DNA of 64,000 nucleotides from Saccharomonospora viridis DSM 43017. GTDB taxonomy: Bacteria; Actinomycetota; Actinomycetes; Mycobacteriales; Pseudonocardiaceae. A program made the position numbers and the translations under genes. The notes beneath the pieces are model-generated. The model had not been told where the DNA came from. It worked only from the letters and a program-made list of their open reading frames with translations, and made no database searches. The stretch is taken from the NCBI RefSeq assembly GCF_000023865.1, contig NC_013159.1:3808001-3872000 (forward strand). The letters run 5' to 3'. This document shows, piece after piece, positions 56,898-64,000 of this stretch (the first letter of the stretch is position 1; every line of letters begins with the position of its first letter).

Positions 56898-57650
56898 TCA
56901 CAGTCCCTTCCAGGTGGCCCGCAGCGTGTCCACCAGCGCACCCGGCGTGCCGGGCAGTCGGTGCACCCGGTCCTCGGCGTCGAGGAACACCAGTATCCGG
57001 CCGAGTCCGGACACGTCGATCGCCGTCAGCGGTTTGCTCCGGCGACGGGCGCCGTCGTAGGTGACCGCGCCGTACAACTGGTGCGCGGCGTCACGCGGTG
57101 CGCTCAGTTGGGTCCGCAGTTCGTCGGCGGCACCGGGTTCGGCGAGCGGATCGGTGTGCCCCATGTCGTGGTCGTCCGGGTTCTCGACGTCGACTCGCGG
57201 CACCGTCAGGGGACGGACGGGGGCGGGCGGGGTCTGCGGCAGGGTGGTGACGAATTCCTCCACGAGGTGGCGTGGGTCGATCGGCCGCAGCGTCACGGTG
57301 TCCTCGTGCACCGAGAGGGCCACCGCCTCGCCCTCGCGTTCCGCGACCAGGCACGCCCTGTCGTGTGCCGGGTCGGCGAAGGAGCTCCAGCAGTACAGCT
57401 CCCGTCCGGGTTCGGCCAGGGTGAGCAGGGTGTCGCGGAACCGCGGGGCGAGGACTTCGTCGGTGGCCAGCCCCAGTTCGGCGAGCAGGCGCAGGCAGCG
57501 TCGGGTGAGTTCGGCCCTGTTGTCCTGGGGCACGTAGAGACCCAACGACCCGAGCACGGGGTGCGGGTCGCCGAGTCGTTCGACGGTCCAGGTGTGCAGC
57601 AGGACCACCCGCGGGATGTCCACCGGGCGTTCGAGTACGGGCACGTCCAC
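56898..57650 (-). CDS. EspG-family type VII secretion chaperone-like protein
   Basis: This 250-residue protein resembles actinobacterial EspG-type proteins (ESX chaperones that bind PE/PPE substrates). Features are a beta-rich fold, IPRVVLLHTWTVERLGDPHPVLGS near the start, and AVALSVHEDTVTLRPIDP, then a C-terminal QLYGAVTYDGARRRS ... SGLGRILVFLDAEDRVHRLPGT, the conserved core of the family. The GTG at 57650 directly follows the stop of the PPE-like gene, so chaperone and substrate are cotranscribed. No ESX ATPase or EccC gene lies in the window. Confidence 0.75.
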   Translation of the reverse strand: MDVPVLERPVDIPRVVLLHTWTVERLGDPHPVLGSLGLYVPQDNRAELTRRCLRLLAELGLATDEVLAPRFRDTLLTLAEPGRELYCWSSFADPAHDRACLVAEREGEAVALSVHEDTVTLRPIDPRHLVEEFVTTLPQTPPAPVRPLTVPRVDVENPDDHDMGHTDPLAEPGAADELRTQLSAPRDAAHQLYGAVTYDGARRRSKPLTAIDVSGLGRILVFLDAEDRVHRLPGTPGALVDTLRATWKGL

Positions 57651-59006
57651 CTACCCGCCGATGGTCGGTGGGGCGATCAGGTGCCCGGTCTCGGGGTCGC
57701 GCAGCTTCTCGCCCTGTTCGTCGACGAGGGAGAACACCTCGTCGGTGGCCTGCACGTAGTTGCGCTTGTGTTCCTGATCCTCGCTGCCTTGTCCGCGACC
57801 GGCTCCGCCGCCCATGGCGCCCATCGGCATCGCTCCGGGACGTCCGGCCGCGCCCGCACCGGGTTGTCCCACAGGCTGTGGGCCGGCCTGGGCGCCCGGT
57901 CCGAACGGCGCGACACCGGTGCCCCTGCCCGGCCCCGCCACGGCGCCACCGGGACCTCCGGCACCTCCGGCACCTCCGACGCCCCCGGCACCACCGGTGG
58001 GTCCGAAACCGCCGGGCCTGAAGCCACCCGCACCGGCACCACCGCCGGGGCCGAAGCCACCGCCCGTCGGCCCGAAACCACCCGCCGGCCCGAAGCCGCC
58101 GACTGGGCCGAAGCCGCCGGGCGTGCCCGGACCGCCGGGTGTTCCTGCTTGTCCGGGGGCGAAGGAGGGAGGCTGGTAGCCGCCGGGGCGGTAGGAGGGT
58201 GGTGTGTCGGTCGGCGGTTGGAAGCCTGAAAGCGACGTGCTCGACCCGCCGGACGGCGACGGGGTGGGCGTCAAGGTGCCGCCCCCGGAGCCCGAGGCGG
58301 CGGGCACGGAAGGCGGTGGGGAGAAGCCGCCGCCCCCGGAGCCCACGCCGCCGGAGAAACCGGGACCGGTCGTCCCCTGTGCACCACCGGATTCGTGGAA
58401 CGTGATGGTGCCCGTGCCCTTGCCCTTACCCGCCGAGTCGTCTTCGGCGATGGCGAGGTCGGTGTCGAACTCGTCGTCGAGCTGCCCGTAGTCGATGCGT
58501 ATCTGCTGGGACATCGACCGGGTGCTCTGTTCGTAGCTTTCGTAGATGCGCCGGTTCTGCTCTTCGAGGTGCTTGAACTCGTTGATGGCGTCCTCGGTGT
58601 CGGTGTCCCAAGGAGTGATCTTGTCGTAGAAGTTGCGGGTCGGCGGCGCGTCGGGCATGGGTATCAACGCGGATTTGAGTTGGTCGAAGGTGGAGGCGCC
58701 GTCAGCCAATGTCCGCGCGTTGCCCTCATAGGTGTTCGAAGCCTCGTACGTCGCCTCGATGGCGGGCTTGATCCTGGCTTGCGCGGCCTCGGCACCACCA
58801 CCGGTCCACGCGCTCTCCAACACGGTCAACGCCCGACGACCACGATCACTGATCTCGATGTGGCTTTCGGCCAACTGCTGCGCGACCTGGACACCGCTCT
58901 CCCATCCGGTCGAGTTACCGGCCTTGACCTGGCGCACAAGCTCGGGCAACGGCATGGCTATCCCAAAAAATTCGTACGTCTTAGTGAGAACGTCAGAACT
59001 CCCCAT
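57651..59006 (-). CDS. PPE/WXG100-like protein with long Gly/Pro-rich tail
   Basis: This 451-residue protein starts with about 190 helical residues (LAESHIEISDRGRRALTVLESAWTGGGAEAAQ, with a WTGGG turn) like PPE or WXG100 secreted proteins, forming helical hairpins. Then follow about 200 residues of low-complexity Gly-, Pro- and Phe-rich repeats (GGFGPTGGFGP and similar). No signal peptide is visible, as expected of type VII substrates. The ATG at 59006 shares a base with the upstream stop (TGATG); a GTG at 59009 is an alternative. Next come the EspG-like gene and, upstream, DUF3558 lipoproteins, the usual actinobacterial neighbourhood. Confidence 0.8.
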   Translation of the reverse strand: MGSSDVLTKTYEFFGIAMPLPELVRQVKAGNSTGWESGVQVAQQLAESHIEISDRGRRALTVLESAWTGGGAEAAQARIKPAIEATYEASNTYEGNARTLADGASTFDQLKSALIPMPDAPPTRNFYDKITPWDTDTEDAINEFKHLEEQNRRIYESYEQSTRSMSQQIRIDYGQLDDEFDTDLAIAEDDSAGKGKGTGTITFHESGGAQGTTGPGFSGGVGSGGGGFSPPPSVPAASGSGGGTLTPTPSPSGGSSTSLSGFQPPTDTPPSYRPGGYQPPSFAPGQAGTPGGPGTPGGFGPVGGFGPAGGFGPTGGGFGPGGGAGAGGFRPGGFGPTGGAGGVGGAGGAGGPGGAVAGPGRGTGVAPFGPGAQAGPQPVGQPGAGAAGRPGAMPMGAMGGGAGRGQGSEDQEHKRNYVQATDEVFSLVDEQGEKLRDPETGHLIAPPTIGG

Positions 59007-59659
59007 CACCGGCCCGCACGCTCCTTCAGGTTCTCCACCAACAACTCGGCCATCTCTTGCGCCAAGTCACATGGGTCAAGCTCGCCGATCTTGGCCCGAC
59101 TCGGGTTCGCAGCCACCGCGACCGTGTACTCATCGGCCAACCCGGCAACAACCTGGCAGTTCATGCCATCAGCAGTTATTTGGAAAGCGACCGCAGGAAA
59201 CCCATGGATCGGGGGAAGTTCTTCCCATTCCTCGGATTCCGGTTGAGTGTTCTGGTAGTACGAACTCAACCCCTCACCACCAACAGTGCCGAAGAAAGCT
59301 TTGAAACCCGCACCCGAGTCAGTGTCTTGCCAAGCACACGCGGGCCCGGTTGCAACGTCACCGCGCTCACCCTCCGGTGCGTCATCGCCGAGGGCGTACT
59401 CGACCTGCTCCCGTGTGAACGCATCACACGGGTCCTCAGGAATCGCAGACTCCGGCAACGGATCACTCACCGCCGGAGCGCCACTATGCGGCAACTGCCC
59501 CCCACTCGGTGACTGACTCTCACTGGACGACGAACTCACCGACTGAGAAACACCGGGATCCTGCGAAGCGGGAGATGCTGTGCCATCCGACGTAGCCGAA
59601 CACCCAGCGACCAACAACACGACCGCGCCAACTAGTACTGCCCTTGTCATTCGCATCAT
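59006..59659 (-). CDS. DUF3558 lipoprotein (copy 1)
   Basis: This 217-residue predicted lipoprotein has the lipobox LLVAGC and a serine-rich linker (SVSSSSSESQSPSGG). The DUF3558 core is EDPCDAFTREQVEYALGD followed by ACAW and AGLADEYTV, ending in ELDPCDLAQEMAELLVENL. The two Cys pairs (DPC...CAW and CQV...DPC) are the family signature. The function is unknown. The ATG at 59659 overlaps the stop of the upstream helical-protein gene (ATGA); a second ATG lies at 59656. It is one of three intact copies within 3.3 kb. Confidence 0.88.
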   Translation of the reverse strand: MMRMTRAVLVGAVVLLVAGCSATSDGTASPASQDPGVSQSVSSSSSESQSPSGGQLPHSGAPAVSDPLPESAIPEDPCDAFTREQVEYALGDDAPEGERGDVATGPACAWQDTDSGAGFKAFFGTVGGEGLSSYYQNTQPESEEWEELPPIHGFPAVAFQITADGMNCQVVAGLADEYTVAVAANPSRAKIGELDPCDLAQEMAELLVENLKERAGR

Positions 59660-60156
59660 TCGAGGAATCCCCTGTCTCCACTGTCTTCGAGCCCGCCTGC
59701 CTCACCAACCTGCTGGCTAGCCGATTCATCGGCCTCCGTGACATAGCCAAGCGCTTTCTCAAGCCGATTTATCAGCTCGTCGAAGTACGCGATCTCCTTT
59801 TCCACGTGCATAAGTCCGTAACCAAAAACCCCCCGACCTGAAGCGCCACCGGCGAATGCTTCGTTCAACCGCACACTCGCCGGATCCTCCGCAGGAGGAC
59901 GGAGCCGAATCAGTTCCGCAGCGTCCCATCTCAGCTCCACCAGGTCGGCGTGGATGGTCTTGAACTCCTCCAGGGCCCGTTCGGCTTCCTCGCGGGTCAG
60001 GCTGAAGCCCTGCGATCCCGAAGGCGCACCACCACCGCTGCCGCCCAAGGCACCGCCACCACCCCCAGCGGCGGCACCACCCCCAGCAGCACCTCCTGAG
60101 GCCACGCCATCGACCCAGAACGTCACACCCGACAGCCAACTACCAGACGCGGTCAT
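59656..60156 (-). CDS. Small helical protein paired with DUF3558 lipoprotein (copy 1)
   Basis: I do not recognise the family. The 166-residue protein begins with a glycine-rich segment (GGAAGGGAAAGGGGGALGG) and continues as two long amphipathic helices (REEAERALEEFKTIHADL and HVEKEIAYFDELINRLEKALG). Such helical hairpins resemble the WXG100/PPE secreted proteins, but no WXG motif is clear. GGGGAGG lies five bases before the ATG at 60156, which I prefer over the GTG at 60162. It overlaps the lipoprotein gene (ATGA). A close paralogue lies at 62277-62771. Confidence 0.75.
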   Translation of the reverse strand: MTASGSWLSGVTFWVDGVASGGAAGGGAAAGGGGGALGGSGGGAPSGSQGFSLTREEAERALEEFKTIHADLVELRWDAAELIRLRPPAEDPASVRLNEAFAGGASGRGVFGYGLMHVEKEIAYFDELINRLEKALGYVTEADESASQQVGEAGGLEDSGDRGFLE

Positions 60157-60529
60157 GCCCACCTCCCCGAAGCATCACCGCCGAAGAGTAACGCCCAACT
60201 CACTCACCGACATCAACTTCCCCCAAAACACCCACTCGGGCGCAGAACACCACAGCCCCACCCACAAGCGTCGACACCCCAGGCACCACGGCCCACCTCA
60301 GACAACGGTCAAAACGCCCCCACCCCGAAGCCGAGGCCGTACCCCTATTCCCGACAGTCGGTGGATCCGAACAGACCCACCAGTCGCACAAACCCGTTAC
60401 GTCAACACACAAACGATTACTCAGCGAAGCCAGAAAGGTACGCTGAATGCCCCATCACGCCGCAATGACTCACCCCCGATTGCCCCACCGAACAAAATGA
60501 CCGAACCACCCCACAACGGTCGCTCCACC
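60157..60529. repeat. Long direct repeat, left copy (upstream region of helical-protein gene 1)
   Basis: This stretch of about 370 bases is nearly identical to 62772-63145, with only scattered substitutions and one indel. It is the 5' region of the small helical gene. Its right edge is sharp at 60529: the match ends within CGCTCCACC, and sequence from the decayed lipoprotein gene takes over. No gene is supported inside. Confidence 0.92.
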
Positions 60530-60889
60530 AACCAGCACCTGATTCTGCGTCTCGCCAAATACACGTGGGCCCCGTGGGAAGCTCCTCACGCTTCCCTTCC
60601 GGCGCGTTATCCCCGAGGACGTACTCGGCCTACTCCCGCGTGAACGCATCACACGGATCCTCAGGAAGAACCGACTCCGGCCACGGATCACTCACAACCG
60701 GAGCACCACTATGCGGCAACTGCCCCCCCGCTTGGGGGCTGACTCTCACTCGGCGACGAACTCACCGACTGAGAGGCAGCAGAAGCTCAGGGGAAACGGG
60801 AGATGCCACGCCCTCCGACGTACCCGAACACCCGGCGACCGGCAAGACAACACGGCGACCGCACCAACCAGTGCGACATCCACGACCCG
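60530..60889 (-). pseudogene. Decayed DUF3558 lipoprotein gene
   Basis: Reading leftward from an ATG at 60889, MTRVVDVALVGAVAVL begins like the neighbouring lipoproteins, but a frameshift follows; the lipobox segment LPVAGCSGTSEG lies in another frame. Further down, FTRE-stop-AEYVLGDNAPEGKREELPTGPTCIW is the DUF3558 core with the glutamine of FTREQVEY turned into TAG. After AESGAG the similarity stops, because the gene joins the long direct repeat at 60529. The gene has thus a frameshift, a nonsense codon and a truncated 3' end. It is most similar to the copy at 60933. Confidence 0.85.
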
Positions 60890-60932
60890 AGTCATCCGAA
60901 GAAGACCCTGCCTCCACCAAAGCCAGCCCCCA

Positions 60933-61586
60933 TCACCGGCCCGCACGCTCCTTCAGATTCCCCACCAACAGCTCGGCCATGTCCTGAGCCATCTCACACG
61001 GATCAAGCTCGCCGTACTTGGCTCGACTCGGATTCGCATGTACGTCTACCGTGAGCTCGTCAGACAAACCGACCGCAACCGTGCAGGTCACCTGGTCCTT
61101 GTACTTCTGGAATGCGACAGCTGGAAAACCACCGATCGGCGGCAACTCATGCCACACCTCTACCTGTGGCTTGGTGTTTCGGTAGTACGCACTCAGGCCC
61201 TCCGGGGGGTTCAGGCCGTAGAAAGCACCGAAGCCGGCACCCGACTCCGAATCTTGCCATGTACACGTGGGCCCCGTAGCGATCTCCTCACGCTTCCCTT
61301 CCGGCGCGTTGTCTCCAAGGGCGTACTCGACCTGCTCCCGTGTGAACGCATCACACGGGTCCTCAGGAATCGCAGACTCCGGCAACGGATCACTCACCGC
61401 CGGAGCACCACTATGCGGCAACCGACCCCCACCCGGTGACTGACTCTCACTGGACGACGAACTCACCGACTGCGAAACACCGGGATCCTGCGAAGCGGGA
61501 GATGCTGTGCCATCCGACGTAGCCGAACACCCAGCGACCAACAACACAACCGCACCAACCAGCACGGCGCCTCTACCCCGACTCAT
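60933..61586 (-). CDS. DUF3558 lipoprotein (copy 2)
   Basis: This 217-residue lipoprotein shares the first 100 residues almost exactly with copy 3 (lipobox LLVAGC, EDPCDAFTREQVEYALGDNAPEG) and diverges in the central domain (TWQDSESGAGFGAFYGLNPPEGL). The C-terminus ELDPCEMAQDMAELLVGNLKERAGR is shared in parts with the other copies. It starts 40 bases after the copy 3 stop and begins MSRGRGAVLVG, slightly different from the others. It has no adjacent helical-protein gene. Confidence 0.87.
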   Translation of the reverse strand: MSRGRGAVLVGAVVLLVAGCSATSDGTASPASQDPGVSQSVSSSSSESQSPGGGRLPHSGAPAVSDPLPESAIPEDPCDAFTREQVEYALGDNAPEGKREEIATGPTCTWQDSESGAGFGAFYGLNPPEGLSAYYRNTKPQVEVWHELPPIGGFPAVAFQKYKDQVTCTVAVGLSDELTVDVHANPSRAKYGELDPCEMAQDMAELLVGNLKERAGR

Positions 61587-61626
61587 CTGAAGAAGACCCT
61601 GCCCCCACTAAAACCAGAGCCTCCCA

Positions 61627-62280
61627 TCACCGGCCCGCACGCTCCTTCAGATTCCCCACCAACAGCTCGGCCATGTCCTGAGCCATCTCACACGGATCAA
61701 GCTCGCCATACTTGGCTCGACTCGGTGCTCCAGCAGCAGTAACCGCGAAGTCATCGGCCACACCGATCACGACAGAACAGGACTTCTCCCCCTCGTACGA
61801 TTGATATGCGATGGCCGGAAAGCCACCAATCGGAGACAACTCACGCCACACCTGCGCCCTCGGCTGGGCGTTCTGATAAAAGCTACTCAAACCTTCACGA
61901 GTTTTCGTGCTGTAAGAAGCCCAAACCATAGCGCCCGATACAGAGTCCCGCCATTTACACCCGGGTCCGGTCACGAAATCATCGCGCTCACCTTCCGGCG
62001 CGTTATCCCCGAGGGCGTACTCGACCTGCTCCCGTGTGAACGCATCACACGGGTCCTCAGGAATCGCAGACTCCGGCAACGGATCACTCACCGCCGGAGC
62101 ACCACTATGCGGCAACCGACCCCCACCCGGTGACTGACTCTCACTGGACGACGAACTCACCGACTGCGAAACACCGGGATCCTGCGAAGCGGGAGATGCT
62201 GTGCCATCCGACGTAGCCGAACACCCAGCGACCAACAACACAACCGCACCAACCAGGACTGCACCTGCCATCCGCCTCAT
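61627..62280 (-). CDS. DUF3558 lipoprotein (copy 3)
   Basis: This 217-residue lipoprotein has the same signal, serine linker and DPC motif as copies 1 and 2, but its middle is distinct (CKWRDSVSGAMVWASYSTKTREGL). The pattern of identical ends and variable centre points to recombination or diversifying change. The ATG at 62280 overlaps the stop of the paired small helical gene (ATGA), as at copy 1. Confidence 0.88.
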   Translation of the reverse strand: MRRMAGAVLVGAVVLLVAGCSATSDGTASPASQDPGVSQSVSSSSSESQSPGGGRLPHSGAPAVSDPLPESAIPEDPCDAFTREQVEYALGDNAPEGERDDFVTGPGCKWRDSVSGAMVWASYSTKTREGLSSFYQNAQPRAQVWRELSPIGGFPAIAYQSYEGEKSCSVVIGVADDFAVTAAGAPSRAKYGELDPCEMAQDMAELLVGNLKERAGR

Positions 62281-62771
62281 TCGTAGTGCCCCTTGCTTTC
62301 GCCGGTTTCGATGCCACCAACCTGACCGACCTGATGACCAGCCGACTCGTCGGCCTCCGCGACATAGCCGAGCGCCTTCTCCAGACGCTCGACGAGCTCA
62401 CTGAAATACGCGATTTCTTTCTTCACATGACCGGCCCCGTAACCGAAAACCCCTGGGCCGGAACTACCACCGGCAAACGCCTCGTTCAACCGCACACTCG
62501 CCGGATCCCCTGCAGGAGGCCGCAGCTCAAGTAAACGCCGGGCGTCATACTCCAGCTCCACCAGGTCGTCGTGGATAGCGCGGAACTCCTCCAGGGCCCG
62601 TTCGGCTTCCTCGCGGGTCAGGCTGAAGCCCTGCGATCCCGAAGGCGCACCACCCCCGCTGCCACCCAAAGCGCCACCACCCCCAGCGGCGGCACCACCC
62701 CCAGCAGCGCCTGAAGCCACGCCGTCGACCCAGAACATCACATCCGACAGCCAATTACCGGACGCGGTCAT
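62277..62771 (-). CDS. Small helical protein paired with DUF3558 lipoprotein (copy 2)
   Basis: This 164-residue paralogue of the protein at 59656-60156 is identical over much of the glycine-rich N-terminus and first helix (GGAPSGSQGFSLTREEAERALEEF). It has more changes in the second helical part (HVKKEIAYFSELVERLEKALGYV). Start at the ATG 62771, with GGGGAGG five bases upstream. It heads the leftward duplicated block. Confidence 0.75.
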   Translation of the reverse strand: MTASGNWLSDVMFWVDGVASGAAGGGAAAGGGGALGGSGGGAPSGSQGFSLTREEAERALEEFRAIHDDLVELEYDARRLLELRPPAGDPASVRLNEAFAGGSSGPGVFGYGAGHVKKEIAYFSELVERLEKALGYVAEADESAGHQVGQVGGIETGESKGHYE

Positions 62772-63145
62772 GCCCACCTCCCCGAAGCATCACCGCCGAA
62801 GAGTAACGCCCAACTCACTCACCGACATCAACTTCCCCCAAAACACCCACCCGGCCACAGAACGTCACAGCCACCACCCACAAGCGCAGACACCCCAGGC
62901 ACCACGGCCCACCTCAGGCAACGGTCAAAACGCCCCCACCCCGAAGCCGAGGCCGTACCCCTATTCCCGACAGTCGGTGGATCCGAACAGACCCACCAGT
63001 CGCACAAACCCGTTACGTCAACACACAAACGATTACTCAGCGAAGCCAGAAAGGTACGCTGAATGCCCCATCACGCCGCAATGACTCACCCCCGATTGCC
63101 CCACCGAACAAAATGACCGAACCACCCCACAACGGTCGCTCCACC
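62772..63145. repeat. Long direct repeat, right copy
   Basis: Partner of 60157-60529, with an offset of about 2,616 bases. The conserved stretch contains CGTTACGTCAACACACAAAC and neighbouring bases without change in both copies. It should contain the promoter of the duplicated operon. No gene is supported within. From 63146 to 63323 I see nothing distinctive. Confidence 0.92.
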
Positions 63146-63323
63146 CCACCCCGAAACGGAATCGAAACAGATACCCGCGCCCACCTGCCCGAGGACATCA
63201 TCGAACCCGGCCGAACCCAACGCCCCCGGCCGTCACGGCGGAATCATTCCGCCTCGATTTCACATCGGCCGGCACTCGGCCCGACCATCCGAACCACAGC
63301 GAAAAGCCCACCACCTCGACACG

Positions 63324-63359
63324 AAAAATGGCCTCCCGGGCAACTCGCCCGAGAGGCCA
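63324..63359 (-). terminator. lsr2: Rho-independent terminator of lsr2
   Basis: On the minus strand TGGCCTCTCGGGC and GCCCGGGAGGCCA form a long stem with one mismatch and a GAGTT loop, followed by ATTTTT. It lies 14 bases after the lsr2 stop and is the only terminator in the window with a true T run. Confidence 0.88.
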
Positions 63360-63373
63360 CAACACGACTTCAT

Positions 63374-63721
63374 TCAGTTCCGCCGGTGGTAAGCCTCAAC
63401 GATCTCGGACGGGATACGCCCGCGGTCCGAGACCTCGTAACCGTTCTTCCGCGCCCACGCACGAATGGCCTGGTTCTGCTCGCGGTCCACAGTGGCCGAG
63501 CGAGCAGGCGATTTCGCGCCGCCCCTGCTGGACGGCCGCTTCCGGCCACCAGCCCTACGGGCGTGCTCAACGTACTGGGCAAGGGCGTCACGCAATTCCT
63601 CCGCATTTTCTGCGGAGAGATCGATCTCGTAGTTGACGCCGTCGAGACCGAACTCGACCGTCTCATCCGCTTCCGACCCGTCGATGTCGTCCACGAGAGA
63701 GACAAAGACCTTCTGCGCCAT
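63374..63721 (-). CDS. lsr2: Nucleoid-associated protein Lsr2
   Basis: This 115-residue protein is Lsr2, the actinobacterial H-NS analogue that binds and bridges A/T-rich DNA and silences acquired genes. The N-terminal oligomerisation domain ([15 protein letters not shown]...[16 protein letters not shown]) and the C-terminal DNA-binding domain with the AT-hook-like RGR in [15 protein letters not shown] are both intact. AGGAGGAATAGG precedes the ATG at 63721. It lies upstream of the duplicated lipoprotein cluster but reads toward it, with its own terminator. Confidence 0.97.
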   Translation of the reverse strand: MAQKVFVSLVDDIDGSEADETVEFGLDGVNYEIDLSAENAEELRDALAQYVEHARRAGGRKRPSSRGGAKSPARSATVDREQNQAIRAWARKNGYEVSDRGRIPSEIVEAYHRRN

Positions 63722-63795
63722 CCTATTCCTCCTGCTGAAGCCGTGCTGAGATCACGTGGTGCCCACGCCCGAGCCAAAAGCTTTGCCTGAGCATA

Positions 63796-63824
63796 TTGTT
63801 ACTCTCGCGCACAGAATAACGCAA
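63796..63824 (-). promoter_or_regulatory. lsr2: Probable lsr2 promoter
   Basis: On the minus strand TTGCGT (63819-63824) and TAACAA (63796-63801) are 17 bases apart, about 75 bases before the lsr2 start. This fits a vegetative promoter. The remaining bases to the window end (63825-64000) hold no gene that I can support. Confidence 0.55.
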
Positions 63825-64000
63825 ATCAACTTCGCCGATTGTCTCGGCCACCCAACCACGCCTTAAGCGAGAGGAACACAATCTCGCGTCCGATGAAGCG
63901 GCAGGAAACAACCCGCTCAGGACCGCGAGTGCCGCCTCGACCCCGTGTTCCTCTCAAAAACAAGACGCAGCCCCAGCAGAGTGAGATGTGGCACGTGTTT

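Noticed and set aside
63722-63911. Small leftward gene upstream of lsr2
   Set aside because: It overlaps the probable lsr2 promoter, lacks a ribosome-binding site, and has no recognisable similarity.

Overview
The window is high-G+C chromosomal DNA from an actinobacterium, most likely a Pseudonocardiaceae member close to Saccharomonospora or Amycolatopsis (inference). The markers are CarD, Lsr2, an MhuD-type heme-degrading enzyme, a PPE/EspG pair, DUF3558 lipoproteins, a BTAD/SARP-type regulator, and the actinobacterial gene order radA-lpqE / carD-ispD-ispF-cysS-rlmB. I saw no rRNA, tRNA, CRISPR array, transposase or integrase.

Region by region. 1-3149: trehalose genes, with the end of otsA and a trehalose-phosphatase/GH15 fusion. 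3225-10259: the conserved housekeeping block radA and lpqE (left) and carD, an ispD-like gene, ispF, a HAD hydrolase, cysS and rlmB (right). 10260-13757: a 21-bp tandem repeat, an MBOAT acyltransferase, and a broken metE remnant that still has a well-formed cobalamin riboswitch and promoter. 13758-32348: an accessory island that looks like an anti-phage system. One strand carries a DrmD-like SNF2 ATPase, a large Eco57I-class adenine methyltransferase, a roughly 2,070-residue DUF1998 helicase (DruE/DrmA-DrmB-like) with nuclease-like C-terminal segments, and a UvrD-type helicase with a RelE/ParE-like N-terminus. Transcribed divergently are an EVE-domain protein and a Ser/Thr kinase. The set mixes hallmarks of class 1 DISARM and Druantia but matches neither layout. 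32383-44776: general genes, including a SDR, a DivIVA-like coiled-coil protein, a DUF445 protein, a zinc ABC operon with a Zur-box-like site, a LacI regulator, beta-carbonic anhydrase, mutY, a Tat-exported amidase, a membrane protein and a TetR regulator. Those last two genes share a near-identical inverted repeat upstream.

45117-56292: an alpha/beta hydrolase, an M1 peptidase lipoprotein, mhuD, a sirtuin, a DrrAB-type ABC exporter, a BTAD/NB-ARC regulator, and clpC with a perfect 16-bp stem terminator. 56898-62771: a leftward type VII-secretion-associated cluster (EspG-like, PPE-like, DUF3558 lipoproteins and small helical proteins) that has undergone segmental duplication and leaves one decayed lipoprotein gene and two long near-identical repeats. 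63374-63721: lsr2 with a promoter and a rho-independent terminator.

The main point of interest is the island. Methyltransferase, translocases, candidate nuclease domains, an EVE reader of modified bases and a kinase could together mark self DNA, sense foreign or modified DNA and act on it. This is inferred from domain content; no function was tested.
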